Shown piece by piece: positions 16,858 to 25,332 of a DNA stretch of 42,948 nt. Below the pieces are notes generated by a model. The model searched no databases. It was given only the letters and a program-made list of their open reading frames with translations, and had not been told where the DNA came from. The stretch covers positions 1 through 42,948 of the forward strand of contig NZ_JACJQV010000185.1 of assembly GCF_014696875.1 (NCBI RefSeq), written 5' to 3'. The DNA is from Microcystis wesenbergii FACHB-1317 (GTDB lineage Bacteria; Cyanobacteriota; Cyanobacteriia; Cyanobacteriales; Microcystaceae). Numbering within the stretch: position 1 is the first letter of the stretch; the number at the start of each line of letters is the position of its first letter. Both the position numbers and the translations under genes were made by a program.

Positions 16858-19479
16858 ATGATCAACAGTAATCACCAACAAGCGATCGAGCTAATGTTAG
16901 CATCGGGAGACTATAATCAATTATTGTTATTCTGTCAACAAGCGCTGGCGGTTCATCCGGAAGTGACTGATTATTATCCCTATCTGGGATTAGCTTATCT
17001 GCTGCTAGGGCAGCAAGCAACAGCGCAAGAAATTTGGTTATTTTGGCTATTACAATCAGAGTCTAGTCAAGATTTAATTCTGCTCCTCAAAAAAGAGATA
17101 ATTAGAAATCTCGATTGCTGGCAGTTTGGCCAAGCTAAATTAATCTATCTCCAGGGGCTAGAATTAGAAGAAATAGAAGGGGATGAAGAGATAGAAAATT
17201 ATGCGCTGACTGCGATTAACTCCTGTCTTCAAGAGGTGCAAGAGGCAATTAATCGGCGAGAATATACTTTAGCTGAGGACTTTTACTTAAGAATTTTATC
17301 TTGGCGTGAACAATTAGCTTACATCTGGCACGATTTAGGATACTTATACTATATAATTAACCGACTAACAGAATCTTTTAACTGTTTAGCAAGAGCCATT
17401 AACTTAGAGGAAAATCAAGCCTTATATCATTATACTATGGCCTTGGTGCTAGAAAAACAATTGCGTTTAGATATAGCTTTATCAGCTTATCAAAAAGCGA
17501 TTGAACTCAATCCCAATTTTGTCGATGCTTATAATAAACTGGGCAATTTATTTTATAAATTAGGGCAGCTAGAGTCAGCCGAAAAATTCTATCAGCAGGG
17601 GATTAATAGCCGGGCTGATTTTTATCCTTTTTATATCAATTTAGGCAATGTCTATTTAGTTAAACAAGCTTGGACAGAAGCAAAAAATGCTTATAAAACT
17701 GCCCAACAACTGGCAGGAGATAGACGAGAAATTAGTCAAAATCTCTCCCTTTGGGAAATCCTGCAAGCTGACCAACAAATTGCCGATCTTTACTCAGGTG
17801 ATTATTTTTATCAAAGAAAACTCTATCAATTAGCACTAAACTATTATCAAAAATTATTAGCAATTAAAGTAGAAGATAGCAACTTTTATTTAAATTGCGC
17901 CCATTGCTATCTCATTCTCAAAGAAGAAAAACAAGCTTTGGAAGTTTATAAAAAAGGCATTAGCTATCATCCAAAAAATATTGATTTACATTTGCGCCTA
18001 ATTTGGTTACTACAAAATAATTATCCGATCGAGGTAGCAATTCAAGCCAGTAAATCAGCTTTAGAGTATCTTCCCGATCACCTATCTCTGAAGTTAGAAT
18101 TAATGCGGTTAATGCCGATAGTTTACACAAATCAAGCAGATATTATGCAATATCGATCGAACTACGAGAAACAGTTAGATAATATCTTGTCTAATCTTGA
18201 TTTAACCACTACTCATCAACAACAGGAGGCTTGGAAAAGTATTGGATTAAGAACTAATTTTTATCTTCAATATCAAGGTCAAAATGATTTAGAACTACAA
18301 AAAAAATATGGGGAATTAGTTTATAAAATTACCTCGGCTAACTTTCCCAATTGGGTGAAAAACCTAACCATACCGACGGGAAAAATTCGTCTTGGCTATA
18401 TTTCTGCTCACTTGCGTCATCACACGGTAGCGAAACTCTTTCAAGGATGGTTGCAGTGGCGAAGTCGAGAACAATTTGAAATTTATTGTTATGGAATAGA
18501 TATTAATAAAACCTTCGATAATTTTACGAGAGAATATCAACAGCAAAGTGATTATTTTTATCAGTTTGATAATCTAGTCAGTGGGGAAAAAATTGCCCAA
18601 CATATTTTAGATAATCAGTTACATATTCTCGTTTATTTAGATATTGGTATGGATGCTCGTACTACTCAACTAGCAGGATTACGTTTAGCTCCAGTACAAT
18701 GTGTAACTTGGGGCCATCCCATCACCTCAGGATTACCAACCATTGATTATTTTATCTCCAGTGAATTAATGGAACCCACCGAGGGAGATAATCACTACAG
18801 TGAAAAATTAATTCGCTTACCCAATTTAGGTATTGCCTATCCCAAACCTTCCCTTCCTCCCCAGAGGAAAACTCGTTTAGAGATGGGATTAGCCGAGGAT
18901 AAAATCATCTACTTAAACTGTCAAAGTTTATTTAAATATCTGCCAGAAAATGACGATATTTTTCCTAGAATTGCCCAACAAGTTCCCCACAGCAAATTTA
19001 TTTTTATCTGCCATCGTAGCGAATTTGTGACCCATTGCTTTCAGTCGAGATTAAGTCAAGCTTTTAATAAGTATGGACTCAATTGGCAAAATTACGGGGT
19101 AATGATGCCACAATTAGAACAAAATGATTATTTTCAGCTTAACTTATTAGCAGACATCTATTTAGATAACTTAAGTTGGTCGGGAGGAAATACCACCCTC
19201 GAAGCAATTGCCTGTCAGCTTCCAGTTGTTACCTGTCCCGGGGAATTTATGCGCGGACGACATTCCTATGCTATCTTGAAAAAATTAGGCATAACCGAGA
19301 CAATTGCTACGGATAAAAATCACTATATTGAAATTGCTATCCGTTTAGGTTTAGATAATCAATGGCGACAAACAATCAAAGATTATACTAAAGTGAATAT
19401 CGATACAGTATTTAACGATCAAACCTCTGTAGAAAGTCTAGAAAGATTTTATCAATCTCTAGTAGGAGAAGGTAAATAA
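16858..19479 (+). CDS. TPR protein with SPINDLY/O-GlcNAc-transferase-like C-terminal domain
   Basis: An 873-residue cytosolic protein. Residues about 1-430 are tetratricopeptide-like helical pairs (YLGLAYLLLGQ, AYNKLGNLFYKLGQLESAEKFY, FYINLGNVYL). The C-terminal part matches the Glyco_transf_41/OGT fold: IRLGYISAHLRHHTVAKLF, VQCVTWGHPITSGLPTIDYF, SSELMEPTEGDNHYSEKLIR, then LSWSGGNTTLEAIACQLPVV and MRGRHSYAILKKLG, the UDP-sugar-binding region. Family members transfer a sugar to Ser/Thr; the donor and targets in cyanobacteria are largely undefined. It is transcribed divergently from futA and stands alone. Confidence 0.9.
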   Translation: MINSNHQQAIELMLASGDYNQLLLFCQQALAVHPEVTDYYPYLGLAYLLLGQQATAQEIWLFWLLQSESSQDLILLLKKEIIRNLDCWQFGQAKLIYLQGLELEEIEGDEEIENYALTAINSCLQEVQEAINRREYTLAEDFYLRILSWREQLAYIWHDLGYLYYIINRLTESFNCLARAINLEENQALYHYTMALVLEKQLRLDIALSAYQKAIELNPNFVDAYNKLGNLFYKLGQLESAEKFYQQGINSRADFYPFYINLGNVYLVKQAWTEAKNAYKTAQQLAGDRREISQNLSLWEILQADQQIADLYSGDYFYQRKLYQLALNYYQKLLAIKVEDSNFYLNCAHCYLILKEEKQALEVYKKGISYHPKNIDLHLRLIWLLQNNYPIEVAIQASKSALEYLPDHLSLKLELMRLMPIVYTNQADIMQYRSNYEKQLDNILSNLDLTTTHQQQEAWKSIGLRTNFYLQYQGQNDLELQKKYGELVYKITSANFPNWVKNLTIPTGKIRLGYISAHLRHHTVAKLFQGWLQWRSREQFEIYCYGIDINKTFDNFTREYQQQSDYFYQFDNLVSGEKIAQHILDNQLHILVYLDIGMDARTTQLAGLRLAPVQCVTWGHPITSGLPTIDYFISSELMEPTEGDNHYSEKLIRLPNLGIAYPKPSLPPQRKTRLEMGLAEDKIIYLNCQSLFKYLPENDDIFPRIAQQVPHSKFIFICHRSEFVTHCFQSRLSQAFNKYGLNWQNYGVMMPQLEQNDYFQLNLLADIYLDNLSWSGGNTTLEAIACQLPVVTCPGEFMRGRHSYAILKKLGITETIATDKNHYIEIAIRLGLDNQWRQTIKDYTKVNIDTVFNDQTSVESLERFYQSLVGEGK

Positions 19480-19556
19480 AACTTTAGAGCTAGATAAAAT
19501 TTAAAAAACTCACATCCGACGACCGACTCCCCCAAACGAAATCATTAAGATAACTG

Positions 19557-20630
19557 CTATAGTTGAAACCCGATTAAATTTTCGATCGCTTTGAGCAAAT
19601 CTTGATTAGTCCAATTCTGGTACAGATAAGCAGCGATCGCGCATCCCCCCGCACCGACTCCTTCCTTGACGAAACCTTGTTCATAAGCTTGCAAAACCGG
19701 GTATTTAGAGGCGGAAAAGTTTAATTGTGTGGCTAATAAGGGTATTTTTCCGATCATGCTGGCTAATCCCACCGTATCCCCCGTTTTATCTTCCGCTACC
19801 CAACGAGTTGTACCGACGATGATATTTTCCCAGTTAACGGGATAGGCATATTTAGCTACTAGAGCTTGAATTAGGGCAGAAACGGCTAACATTTGGGTTC
19901 CCCCAGCAAGAAGTACCCCACCCTGCCCACTGGCGGCGATCGCCATGCCAGCGACGAAAATCTGCTGAGGATCGCCTAGGGCGGCGATTACCTCAAAAGG
20001 ATCAAAAATTTCTTTTTGGGCTAATCCCTGCTCAACTATTGCCTGTTTCTGAGCATGATTGCACTGGGGATGGCTGCTGTTAACTTTGCCGTTGGCTCCA
20101 TAACCCAATCCGGTGAGGATGGCGAGGGCGGTGGTGGTGCCACCCACCACACATTCGCCGATAATTAGATAACTAGACTCCCGGGCTAATTTTTCTCCCC
20201 AGGTTAGTCCTTGGGCGAACAGGTGTTTTACTATGTCGAGATCTAGGGCGCGGCCGGTGGAGAGACAACGGGCCGGTTGTCCCCCTAGTTCGATATAATC
20301 GACGGCCGGGGGCAAGGGTAAACCGGCGTTAAAAACCCGGACAGGAATAGCTAATTTTTCCACTACGGCGCGGGTAATATAGGCAGGGGAGGCTCCCACC
20401 GTTAGGGGTGGTAAGGGATAACGGGGATGGGGTGAAACTCCTTTAACGATAAATTCGGCATCGGCGATCGCTGTATATTTTCTATCTTCCGGGGTGGCGC
20501 CGGCGGTGGAGATTCCGGGGATTAATCCCGTCTCGGTAAAGCCTAAAACTAGGGCAAATATCGGACAAGATTTTTGATGGCGCTCTAACCAATTTTGCCC
20601 CTGTTCGATTTCCGTGTAAATTTTAATCAT
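19557..20630 (-). CDS. CobT-like nicotinate-nucleotide phosphoribosyltransferase (TIGR00303 type)
   Basis: A 357-aa protein with ALVLGFTETGLIPGISTAGATP, PPLTVGASPAYITRAVVEKL, LIIGECVVGGTTTALAILTG and the NSSHPQCNHAQK stretch. These are features of the cyanobacterial and archaeal group related to CobT, which activates the lower ligand base of cobamides with nicotinate mononucleotide. Cyanobacteria generally make pseudocobalamin, so adenine may be the acceptor; that is inference. It is convergent with the OGT-like gene. No B12 riboswitch was recognised upstream. Confidence 0.85.
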   Translation of the reverse strand: MIKIYTEIEQGQNWLERHQKSCPIFALVLGFTETGLIPGISTAGATPEDRKYTAIADAEFIVKGVSPHPRYPLPPLTVGASPAYITRAVVEKLAIPVRVFNAGLPLPPAVDYIELGGQPARCLSTGRALDLDIVKHLFAQGLTWGEKLARESSYLIIGECVVGGTTTALAILTGLGYGANGKVNSSHPQCNHAQKQAIVEQGLAQKEIFDPFEVIAALGDPQQIFVAGMAIAASGQGGVLLAGGTQMLAVSALIQALVAKYAYPVNWENIIVGTTRWVAEDKTGDTVGLASMIGKIPLLATQLNFSASKYPVLQAYEQGFVKEGVGAGGCAIAAYLYQNWTNQDLLKAIENLIGFQL

Positions 20631-20657
20631 CTGTTGATTTTGTCCTCTTACTTATCA

Positions 20658-21068
20658 CTATTTCCCTCTCTCCATGAGATGATCTTTGATTTCGACATAT
20701 TTAGAAAATAAGTTATCAATACTAGCCAGTTTTGCCCCGTATGCTAAGGCTGTAGCCATAATAATACGGTCAAAAGGATCTTTGTGAATGGGAGATAAAT
20801 TAACGGCTCTAATGGCAATTTCTGGGGTAATTGAAAATATATCTATTTTAGCTACTGTTAAAGCTTGTTGAATCCACTCTTGAAGGGGATAACTTAATTC
20901 TAATCTTCCCCGTTGGTTAGCAAGGGCTATTTCATAACAAGAAATGGGTGAAACACCGAGAGATTCTGCTAACTCAAATTTTTCTAGCCAATGCTCGGCA
21001 AATCTGTCAAAATTGCCATTTATTAACCACAACCAAATATGAGTATCAAGCACAATTACTTCAGACAT
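20658..21068 (-). CDS. PIN-domain toxin, VapC family
   Basis: A type II toxin, expected to be a Mg-dependent RNase. The ATG at 21066-21068 gives 136 residues starting MSEVIVLDTHIWLWLING, whose Asp is the first PIN acidic residue. The following SCYEIALANQRGRLEL and the late KDPFDRIIMATALAYGAKL carry the remaining conserved acids (E, D, D). A longer TTG start at 21074 is possible but unneeded. The gene overlaps the upstream antitoxin by 13 nt, the usual coupled antitoxin-toxin order. Many such pairs occur in Microcystis genomes. Confidence 0.88.
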   Translation of the reverse strand: MSEVIVLDTHIWLWLINGNFDRFAEHWLEKFELAESLGVSPISCYEIALANQRGRLELSYPLQEWIQQALTVAKIDIFSITPEIAIRAVNLSPIHKDPFDRIIMATALAYGAKLASIDNLFSKYVEIKDHLMERGK

Positions 21069-21289
21069 TCCCAATCTTCTTCATCTACAATAGGACTGAC
21101 TATATCACCTAGTATTTTAGCTTTACCCACCATATTCTCCACTGGAAAACGCCGTTTAAATAAGGATGTTTTTTCTTCTAATAAGTTGTTTTTGCTGGCG
21201 GTGAAATTTTTAATTAATTGATAAAGTTCATCCAGTTGTTCTTCAGGTAGATTATCAATTGCTGTTTGAATAAGTTCTTTAACAGTCAT
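21056..21289 (-). CDS. Antitoxin partner of VapC (DUF2281-like)
   Basis: 77 residues starting MTVKELIQTAIDNLPEEQLDELYQLI, a pattern seen in DUF2281-type antitoxins of VapC. The tail (VSPIVDEEDWECLK) is acidic, typical of the toxin-binding region. An upstream in-frame start at 21346 would add a 19-aa segment unlike the family, whereas ATG 21287-21289 has AGAGAG a few bases upstream and is preferred. The 3' end overlaps vapC. Autoregulation is expected from family behaviour, but no operator was identified. Confidence 0.75.
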   Translation of the reverse strand: MTVKELIQTAIDNLPEEQLDELYQLIKNFTASKNNLLEEKTSLFKRRFPVENMVGKAKILGDIVSPIVDEEDWECLK

Positions 21290-21511
21290 AGTTTTACTCT
21301 CTATTTTCTGAACTTGAGTTATATTATAACACAACGGTTCCTTCAATAAAGGGACTCATCTTGAGATTTTACCTAAAATACAGCAGACTAAAAACTTTCT
21401 CCGCATTTGGTAAGCTAAGACTCATTTAAACCGTTTATTCTTAGATTAGCGGAATCTCCCCCAATGCAAGAGTGCCTCGTCTCAAAAAGTAATTTAAACA
21501 CTTAACAGCTT

Positions 21512-22390
21512 ATGTCTTCCCTGTCTTCTGCAATTATCGATACTTGGCGACGTTTTTACCGAGATCCCCTGGCGGTAATAGGAGCGATCGCATTAATGAT
21601 AATTATTTTTGCTGTCCTATTCGGTCCGATTTTCTATCGAGTTCCTATCGATACCATTGATTTTAGTCAAACCACTGCTCCCCCTAGTTTAAAACATCTT
21701 TTCGGGACTAATGATCTGGGACAGGATCAATTGGCGAGGATTTTGGTGGGGGGTCGAATTTCCCTGGCGGTGGGGATTGCTGCTATGATGGTGGCGATGA
21801 TTCTGGGGACGGCGATCGGGGCTATTTCTGGGTTTTACGGGGGGGCGATCGATGGCTTATTGATGCGATTAACGGATTTATTTCTATCTTTGCCCCAATT
21901 ACCCCTACTTTTGCTAATTGTCTATCTATTTCGCGATAGTATCAAAAAAATCGCCGGACCGGAAACGGGTATTTTTATCCTCGTGGTTTTGGTGATCGGG
22001 GGTTTAAATTGGATGTCGGTGGCGCGATTGGTGCGGGGAAATTTATTAAAATTACGGGAGATGGAGTTTATCTCGGCCGCGATTGCTTTAGGGGCCACTC
22101 CTTTCCGTTTAATCTGGGTGCATTTATTACCTAACGTTTTGGGAATGATAATCGTAGCAGCCACTTTAGCCGTGGGTAATGCGATTATTACCGAGTCAAC
22201 CCTGAGTTTTTTGGGTTTGGGTTTCCCCCCCGATGTGCCGACTTGGGGACAAATGTTATTTAAAGCTAAAGATTACTTGACAACTGCCCCCCACTTGGTC
22301 ATTTTTCCGGCTCTGGCTATCGTGATCACAGTGTTAAGTATTAATTTTATCGGTGATGGTTTACGCGATGTCTTCGATCCTCATGTTTGA
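21512..22390 (+). CDS. DppC/OppC-type ABC transporter permease
   Basis: A 292-aa inner membrane protein with about six TM helices: an N-terminal one (VIGAIALMIIIFAVLFGPIF) followed by a periplasmic loop, then a cluster beginning LAVGIAAMMVAMILGTAIGA. The EAA loop reads EFISAAIALGATPFRLIWVHLLPN, as in peptide/nickel permeases, where it contacts the ATPase. SFLGLGFPPDVPTWGQML is a conserved family segment. The partner DppB permease, ATPases and binding protein are not adjacent; orphan subunits are usual in cyanobacteria. Substrate (peptide, nickel or other) cannot be told. Confidence 0.88.
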   Translation: MSSLSSAIIDTWRRFYRDPLAVIGAIALMIIIFAVLFGPIFYRVPIDTIDFSQTTAPPSLKHLFGTNDLGQDQLARILVGGRISLAVGIAAMMVAMILGTAIGAISGFYGGAIDGLLMRLTDLFLSLPQLPLLLLIVYLFRDSIKKIAGPETGIFILVVLVIGGLNWMSVARLVRGNLLKLREMEFISAAIALGATPFRLIWVHLLPNVLGMIIVAATLAVGNAIITESTLSFLGLGFPPDVPTWGQMLFKAKDYLTTAPHLVIFPALAIVITVLSINFIGDGLRDVFDPHV

Positions 22391-22471
22391 GGAACTGTGG
22401 AACTGGATAATTGCCGAAAAGTACCCAGAACCTCTATGATAATCAGTAGCGATGGTGAGGAAATAAATACT

Positions 22472-22798
22472 GTGAGTAGCGTAACTGTCATTAGCGATCA
22501 GAAGTTTGACCAAGAGGTTTTTGAGGTCGAAAAACCCGTTTTAGTCTATTTTTGGGCGAGTTGGTGCGGTCCGTGCCGTCTGGTATCCCCCTCGATCGAT
22601 TGGGTGGCCAAAACCTACGACGAACGGCTAAAAGTAGTTAAACTAGAAATAGACCCTAACCCCGACTCGGTGGCTAAATGCAAGGTGGAAGGTGTTCCCG
22701 CTTTACGCATCTTTAAAGATAAAAAACTTATTGCCACTCATGAAGGGGCGATCGGCAAACCACAATTACAATCTTTTATCGATACCTATGTCAGCTAA
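22472..22798 (+). CDS. Thioredoxin (similar to Synechocystis Slr1139 type)
   Basis: A thioredoxin with active site WCGPC in YFWASWCGPCRLVSPSIDWV, and cis-Pro loop EGVPALRIFKDKKLI. A GTG at 22472-22474, with GAGG about 12 nt upstream, gives 108 residues, the normal family length. Alternative starts at ATG 22436 or GTG 22397 would add 12-25 residues without thioredoxin similarity. It lies between the permease and the aminotransferase, with short gaps on both sides, so the three may be one operon. Role: disulfide reduction; targets unknown. Confidence 0.88.
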   Translation: MSSVTVISDQKFDQEVFEVEKPVLVYFWASWCGPCRLVSPSIDWVAKTYDERLKVVKLEIDPNPDSVAKCKVEGVPALRIFKDKKLIATHEGAIGKPQLQSFIDTYVS

Positions 22799-22814
22799 TT
22801 AGGTATCTGTGGTT

Positions 22815-23993
22815 ATGAATAACTTAACCCTAGCAAACCGCTTACAGGCACTACAATCCAACGTTTTTGCCGATATGGATCGGGCAAAAGCTGCCAGTAG
22901 AGAAGCGGGTAATACCATTATCGATCTTTCGCTCGGTTCCTCCGATCTTGGGGCTGCTCCCCATGTTGTCGATGCTATTGAGCGATCTCTCCACGATCCT
23001 CACACCCACGGCTATTTACTCCATAATGGGACCAGAGACTTCCGCATAACTGCCGCTAACTGGTATAGCGATCGCTTTGGTGTCCCCATCGATCCAGAAA
23101 CGGAGGTTTTACCCCTGATTGGTTCTCAGGAAGGCACGGCCCATCTACCTTTGGCCCTTCTCAACCCCGGGGATTTTGCCCTACTCCTCGATCCGGGTTA
23201 TCCCTCCCATTTAGGCGGTGTTGCCCTTGCCGGCGGTCAAATCTACGGAATGCCAATTTTGGCAAAAAATGACTTTCTGCCGGTTTTAGAGGACATTCCT
23301 GAGCTAGTGCTGGCACAATCGAAGCTGATGGTCTTGAGTTATCCCCATAATCCCACCACAGCGATTGCGCCTTTGGCATTTTTCCAAAAAGCGGTTGATT
23401 TTTGCCGTCAGCATAATTTAGTCTTAATCCACGATTTTCCCTATCTAGACATCTTTTTTGCGGGAACATCGCCCCCCCCGTCAATTTTACAGGCCGATCG
23501 AGCTAAAACTAATTCGATCGAGTTTTTTACCTTTTCTAAGTCCTATAATATGGGCGGTTTTCGCATCGGTTTCGCCATTGGCAACCCGCAGTTAATTATG
23601 GCTTTGCGACAGATTAAAGCCATGGTTGATTTTAATCAGTATTTGGGCATTCTCAACGGTGCGATCGCTGCTTTAACCGGTAATCAAGATTCAGTCAAGG
23701 AAACCGTCGCTATCTTCCAAAAACGCCGGGATGTGTTTATTAATGCCCTAAATCGCATCGGTTGGCCAGTTGCCACCCCGGCCGCCACTATGTACGTTTG
23801 GGCGAAAATTCCCCCCAGTTGGCCGGGTAATTCCGTCGATTTTTGTCGGCAATTGGTGGCCCAAACCGGTGTCGCTGTTTCCCCCGGTTCTGGTTTTGGT
23901 AAGGGTGGTGAGGGTTATGTGCGTTTTGCCTTAGTTCACGATCCCGATATTCTAGAGGCTGCCGTGGAGAAAATTGGGGCTTTTTTGGGATAA
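22815..23993 (+). CDS. Class I/II PLP-dependent aminotransferase (LL-DAP/aspartate aminotransferase-like)
   Basis: A 392-residue fold-type I aminotransferase starting MNNLTLANRLQALQSNVF. Conserved parts: DLSLGSSDLGAAPHVV, YLLHNGTRDFR, LSYPHNPTTA with the cofactor-contacting Asn, LIHDFPYLDIFF, and FFTFSKSYNMGGFRIGF with the Schiff-base Lys, then GYVRFALVHD with the substrate-carboxylate Arg. It resembles the DapL/AspC-related proteins of cyanobacteria, but the specific substrate cannot be settled by eye. ATG 22815 is preferred over the GTG 6 nt upstream. It follows the thioredoxin gene by 16 nt. Confidence 0.85.
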   Translation: MNNLTLANRLQALQSNVFADMDRAKAASREAGNTIIDLSLGSSDLGAAPHVVDAIERSLHDPHTHGYLLHNGTRDFRITAANWYSDRFGVPIDPETEVLPLIGSQEGTAHLPLALLNPGDFALLLDPGYPSHLGGVALAGGQIYGMPILAKNDFLPVLEDIPELVLAQSKLMVLSYPHNPTTAIAPLAFFQKAVDFCRQHNLVLIHDFPYLDIFFAGTSPPPSILQADRAKTNSIEFFTFSKSYNMGGFRIGFAIGNPQLIMALRQIKAMVDFNQYLGILNGAIAALTGNQDSVKETVAIFQKRRDVFINALNRIGWPVATPAATMYVWAKIPPSWPGNSVDFCRQLVAQTGVAVSPGSGFGKGGEGYVRFALVHDPDILEAAVEKIGAFLG

Positions 23994-24162
23994 AACCGAT
24001 ATTCTAAGCAGTGGTTATGCTGCAATCGATAACTTTCGCCTTGTTGCTGCTGATATTCCGGGTGATATTGGTAATGTGTCCACTCCCGAACCTTCTGGTG
24101 TTATCGGATTAGACATACTAGGTGGTGGTTTAGTGGTGCATTGCGTCGCTAAACGTCGTTAA
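23994..24162 (+). pseudogene. C-terminal remnant of a PEP-CTERM protein
   Basis: Immediately after the aminotransferase stop, a frame reads SGYAAIDNFRLVAADIPGDI, then a STPEPSGVIGLDILGGGLVV helix and an AKRR end. This is the tripartite PEP-CTERM sorting signal (Pro-Glu-Pro, hydrophobic helix, basic tail) preceded by the AIDNFR segment common in such proteins. The rest of the gene is missing and no plausible start exists outside the aminotransferase frame. It looks like the stump left by a deletion or rearrangement. Confidence 0.75.
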
Positions 24163-24227
24163 CTGCGCTTGGGGTGCGGAGATGAGCCAAAATTTTGCTA
24201 ATTCCCCACCCTTTGCGGTTAAAAGCT

Positions 24228-24470
24228 TTAATTGTGCTGCTGTCTTTGTAATTGCTCGATTGCGTCGGGGGATAAATCGGTGAATTGGGCGATTTCTGGG
24301 ATAGAAAAACCAGCAGATAGCATTTTTAGGGCAATTTGTCGAGCTTTTTCTTCTTTACCCGCTTGCAAGCCTTTTTGTAGTCCCTTTTCCTCGCCTTCTC
24401 GCCGTCCTTTTTGTAGTCCTTTTTCCTCGCCTTCCTCTAAAATATCTTGATAGATGACGGATTCTCTCAT
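24228..24470 (-). CDS. Stand-alone Rpn C-terminal tail (putative RpnS-like antitoxin), copy A
   Basis: 80 residues beginning MRESVIYQDILEEG, then Glu/Gly/Lys/Gln repeats (EEKGLQKG, twice), and the helical end ARQIALKMLSAGFSIPEIAQ with FTDLSPDAIEQLQ. It equals the tail of the neighbouring full-length nuclease without the catalytic domain. GGAG lies 7 nt before the ATG (24478-24481). It starts 22 nt after the stop of the upstream full-length gene. Known background: in E. coli, Rpn nucleases are restrained by a small protein made from an internal start in the same gene. Inference: this is a duplicated, separated form of such an antitoxin. It could equally be a decay product. Confidence 0.6.
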   Translation of the reverse strand: MRESVIYQDILEEGEEKGLQKGRREGEEKGLQKGLQAGKEEKARQIALKMLSAGFSIPEIAQFTDLSPDAIEQLQRQQHN

Positions 24471-24492
24471 AATGTCACTCCGAAGGATTTTT

Positions 24493-24744
24493 TTAATCGT
24501 CTCTCGATTGTAATTCCTCGATCGCGTCGGGGGATAAATCGGTAAATTGGGCGATTTCTGGGATAGAAAAACCAGCAGATAGCATTTTTAGGGCAATTTG
24601 TCGAGCTTTTTCTTCTTTACCCTTTTGTAGTCCCTTTTCCTCGCCCTCTCGCCGTCCTTTTTGTAGTCCTTTTTCCTCGCCTTCCCCTCTACCTTCCTCT
24701 CTACCTTCCTCTAAAATATCTTGATAGATGACGGATTCTCTCAT
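24493..24744 (-). promoter_or_regulatory. Putative internal translation start and nested tail ORF in Rpn copy 1
   Basis: Inside the nuclease gene, CGGAGT (24751-24756) provides GGAG 7 nt before an in-frame ATG (24742-24744). Translation from here would give an 83-residue protein identical to the tail. The same signal starts the three stand-alone tail ORFs, which argues that it is a functional initiation site. Confidence 0.55.
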
Positions 24745-25332
24745 AATGTCACTCCGAAGAATATTTTTAATCGTCTCTCGATTTAATACTAACCCGGCGA
24801 GAATACTGGTGGCGGCAGCGAGATTGCTTTGCACCTGTTTTTGGGAGATAGTTTCTAGAGAACGGGACACCTGACTTAACACCTGTTCGGGATCATCGGT
24901 ATCGCTGAGGACGGCAAAGGGTAATAAACCGGGATGATGAAAAAATTGCGGTGTATTTTCTTCCCAAAGACGGATGACTTGGAAGGAATGAAAGGTTTCC
25001 CCCAGACGGAAGGTATTTTCTTGTACTAGGGGGGAATCACTGCGTCGCAGATAAATTACCACTTGACGCATTTGTTTTTGGGGATGACGACGATAGACGC
25101 GAAGGCGATAATCGAGCATTCGGAAGGGAATTTTGGAGTCGGGGTCGGTTTGAAACTCGGTATGGAGAATCAATTCCTCTGACTGCAAAAAAATCAGAGA
25201 ATCGGCCCGAATGGGGTCTAATTGTAATTCCGTCGGGTCGAGGACGGTTAAGGAGAGGGGAGAACCCAATAACCAAGTGGCTAGATCATCGGAGAAGTTT
25301 TCGGCAATAAATTTACAAATATTATCAAACAT
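24493..25332 (-). CDS. Rpn-family PD-(D/E)XK nuclease, copy 1
   Basis: 279 residues from the ATG at 25330-25332 (MFDNICKFIAENFSDDLATW). Putative catalytic residues: Asp44 in RADSLIFL and Glu59-x-Gln61 in HTEFQTD, the D...ExQ form of the Rpn/transposase_31 nucleases. YLRRSDSPLV and LGETFHSFQVIRLWEENTP complete the domain (to about 195). The tail after MRESVIYQDILEEG (internal ATG 24742-24744) is built from Gly/Glu/Lys repeats and ends in the helical FSIPEIAQFTDLSPDAIEEL. The start overlaps the stop of the upstream tail ORF in ATGTTTGA, implying coupling. It is nearly identical to copy 2 (25554-26375). Confidence 0.85.
   Translation of the reverse strand: MFDNICKFIAENFSDDLATWLLGSPLSLTVLDPTELQLDPIRADSLIFLQSEELILHTEFQTDPDSKIPFRMLDYRLRVYRRHPQKQMRQVVIYLRRSDSPLVQENTFRLGETFHSFQVIRLWEENTPQFFHHPGLLPFAVLSDTDDPEQVLSQVSRSLETISQKQVQSNLAAATSILAGLVLNRETIKNILRSDIMRESVIYQDILEEGREEGRGEGEEKGLQKGRREGEEKGLQKGKEEKARQIALKMLSAGFSIPEIAQFTDLSPDAIEELQSRDD

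Noticed and set aside
19480-21500. Cobalamin riboswitch near the CobT-like gene
   Set aside because: No B12-box-like conserved core was seen upstream of 20630; the gene is closely preceded by vapC.
24232-24450. Cys/Ser-rich plus-strand ORF opposite tail A
   Set aside because: Antisense of the Glu/Gly/Lys repeat; composition is explained by the reverse strand.
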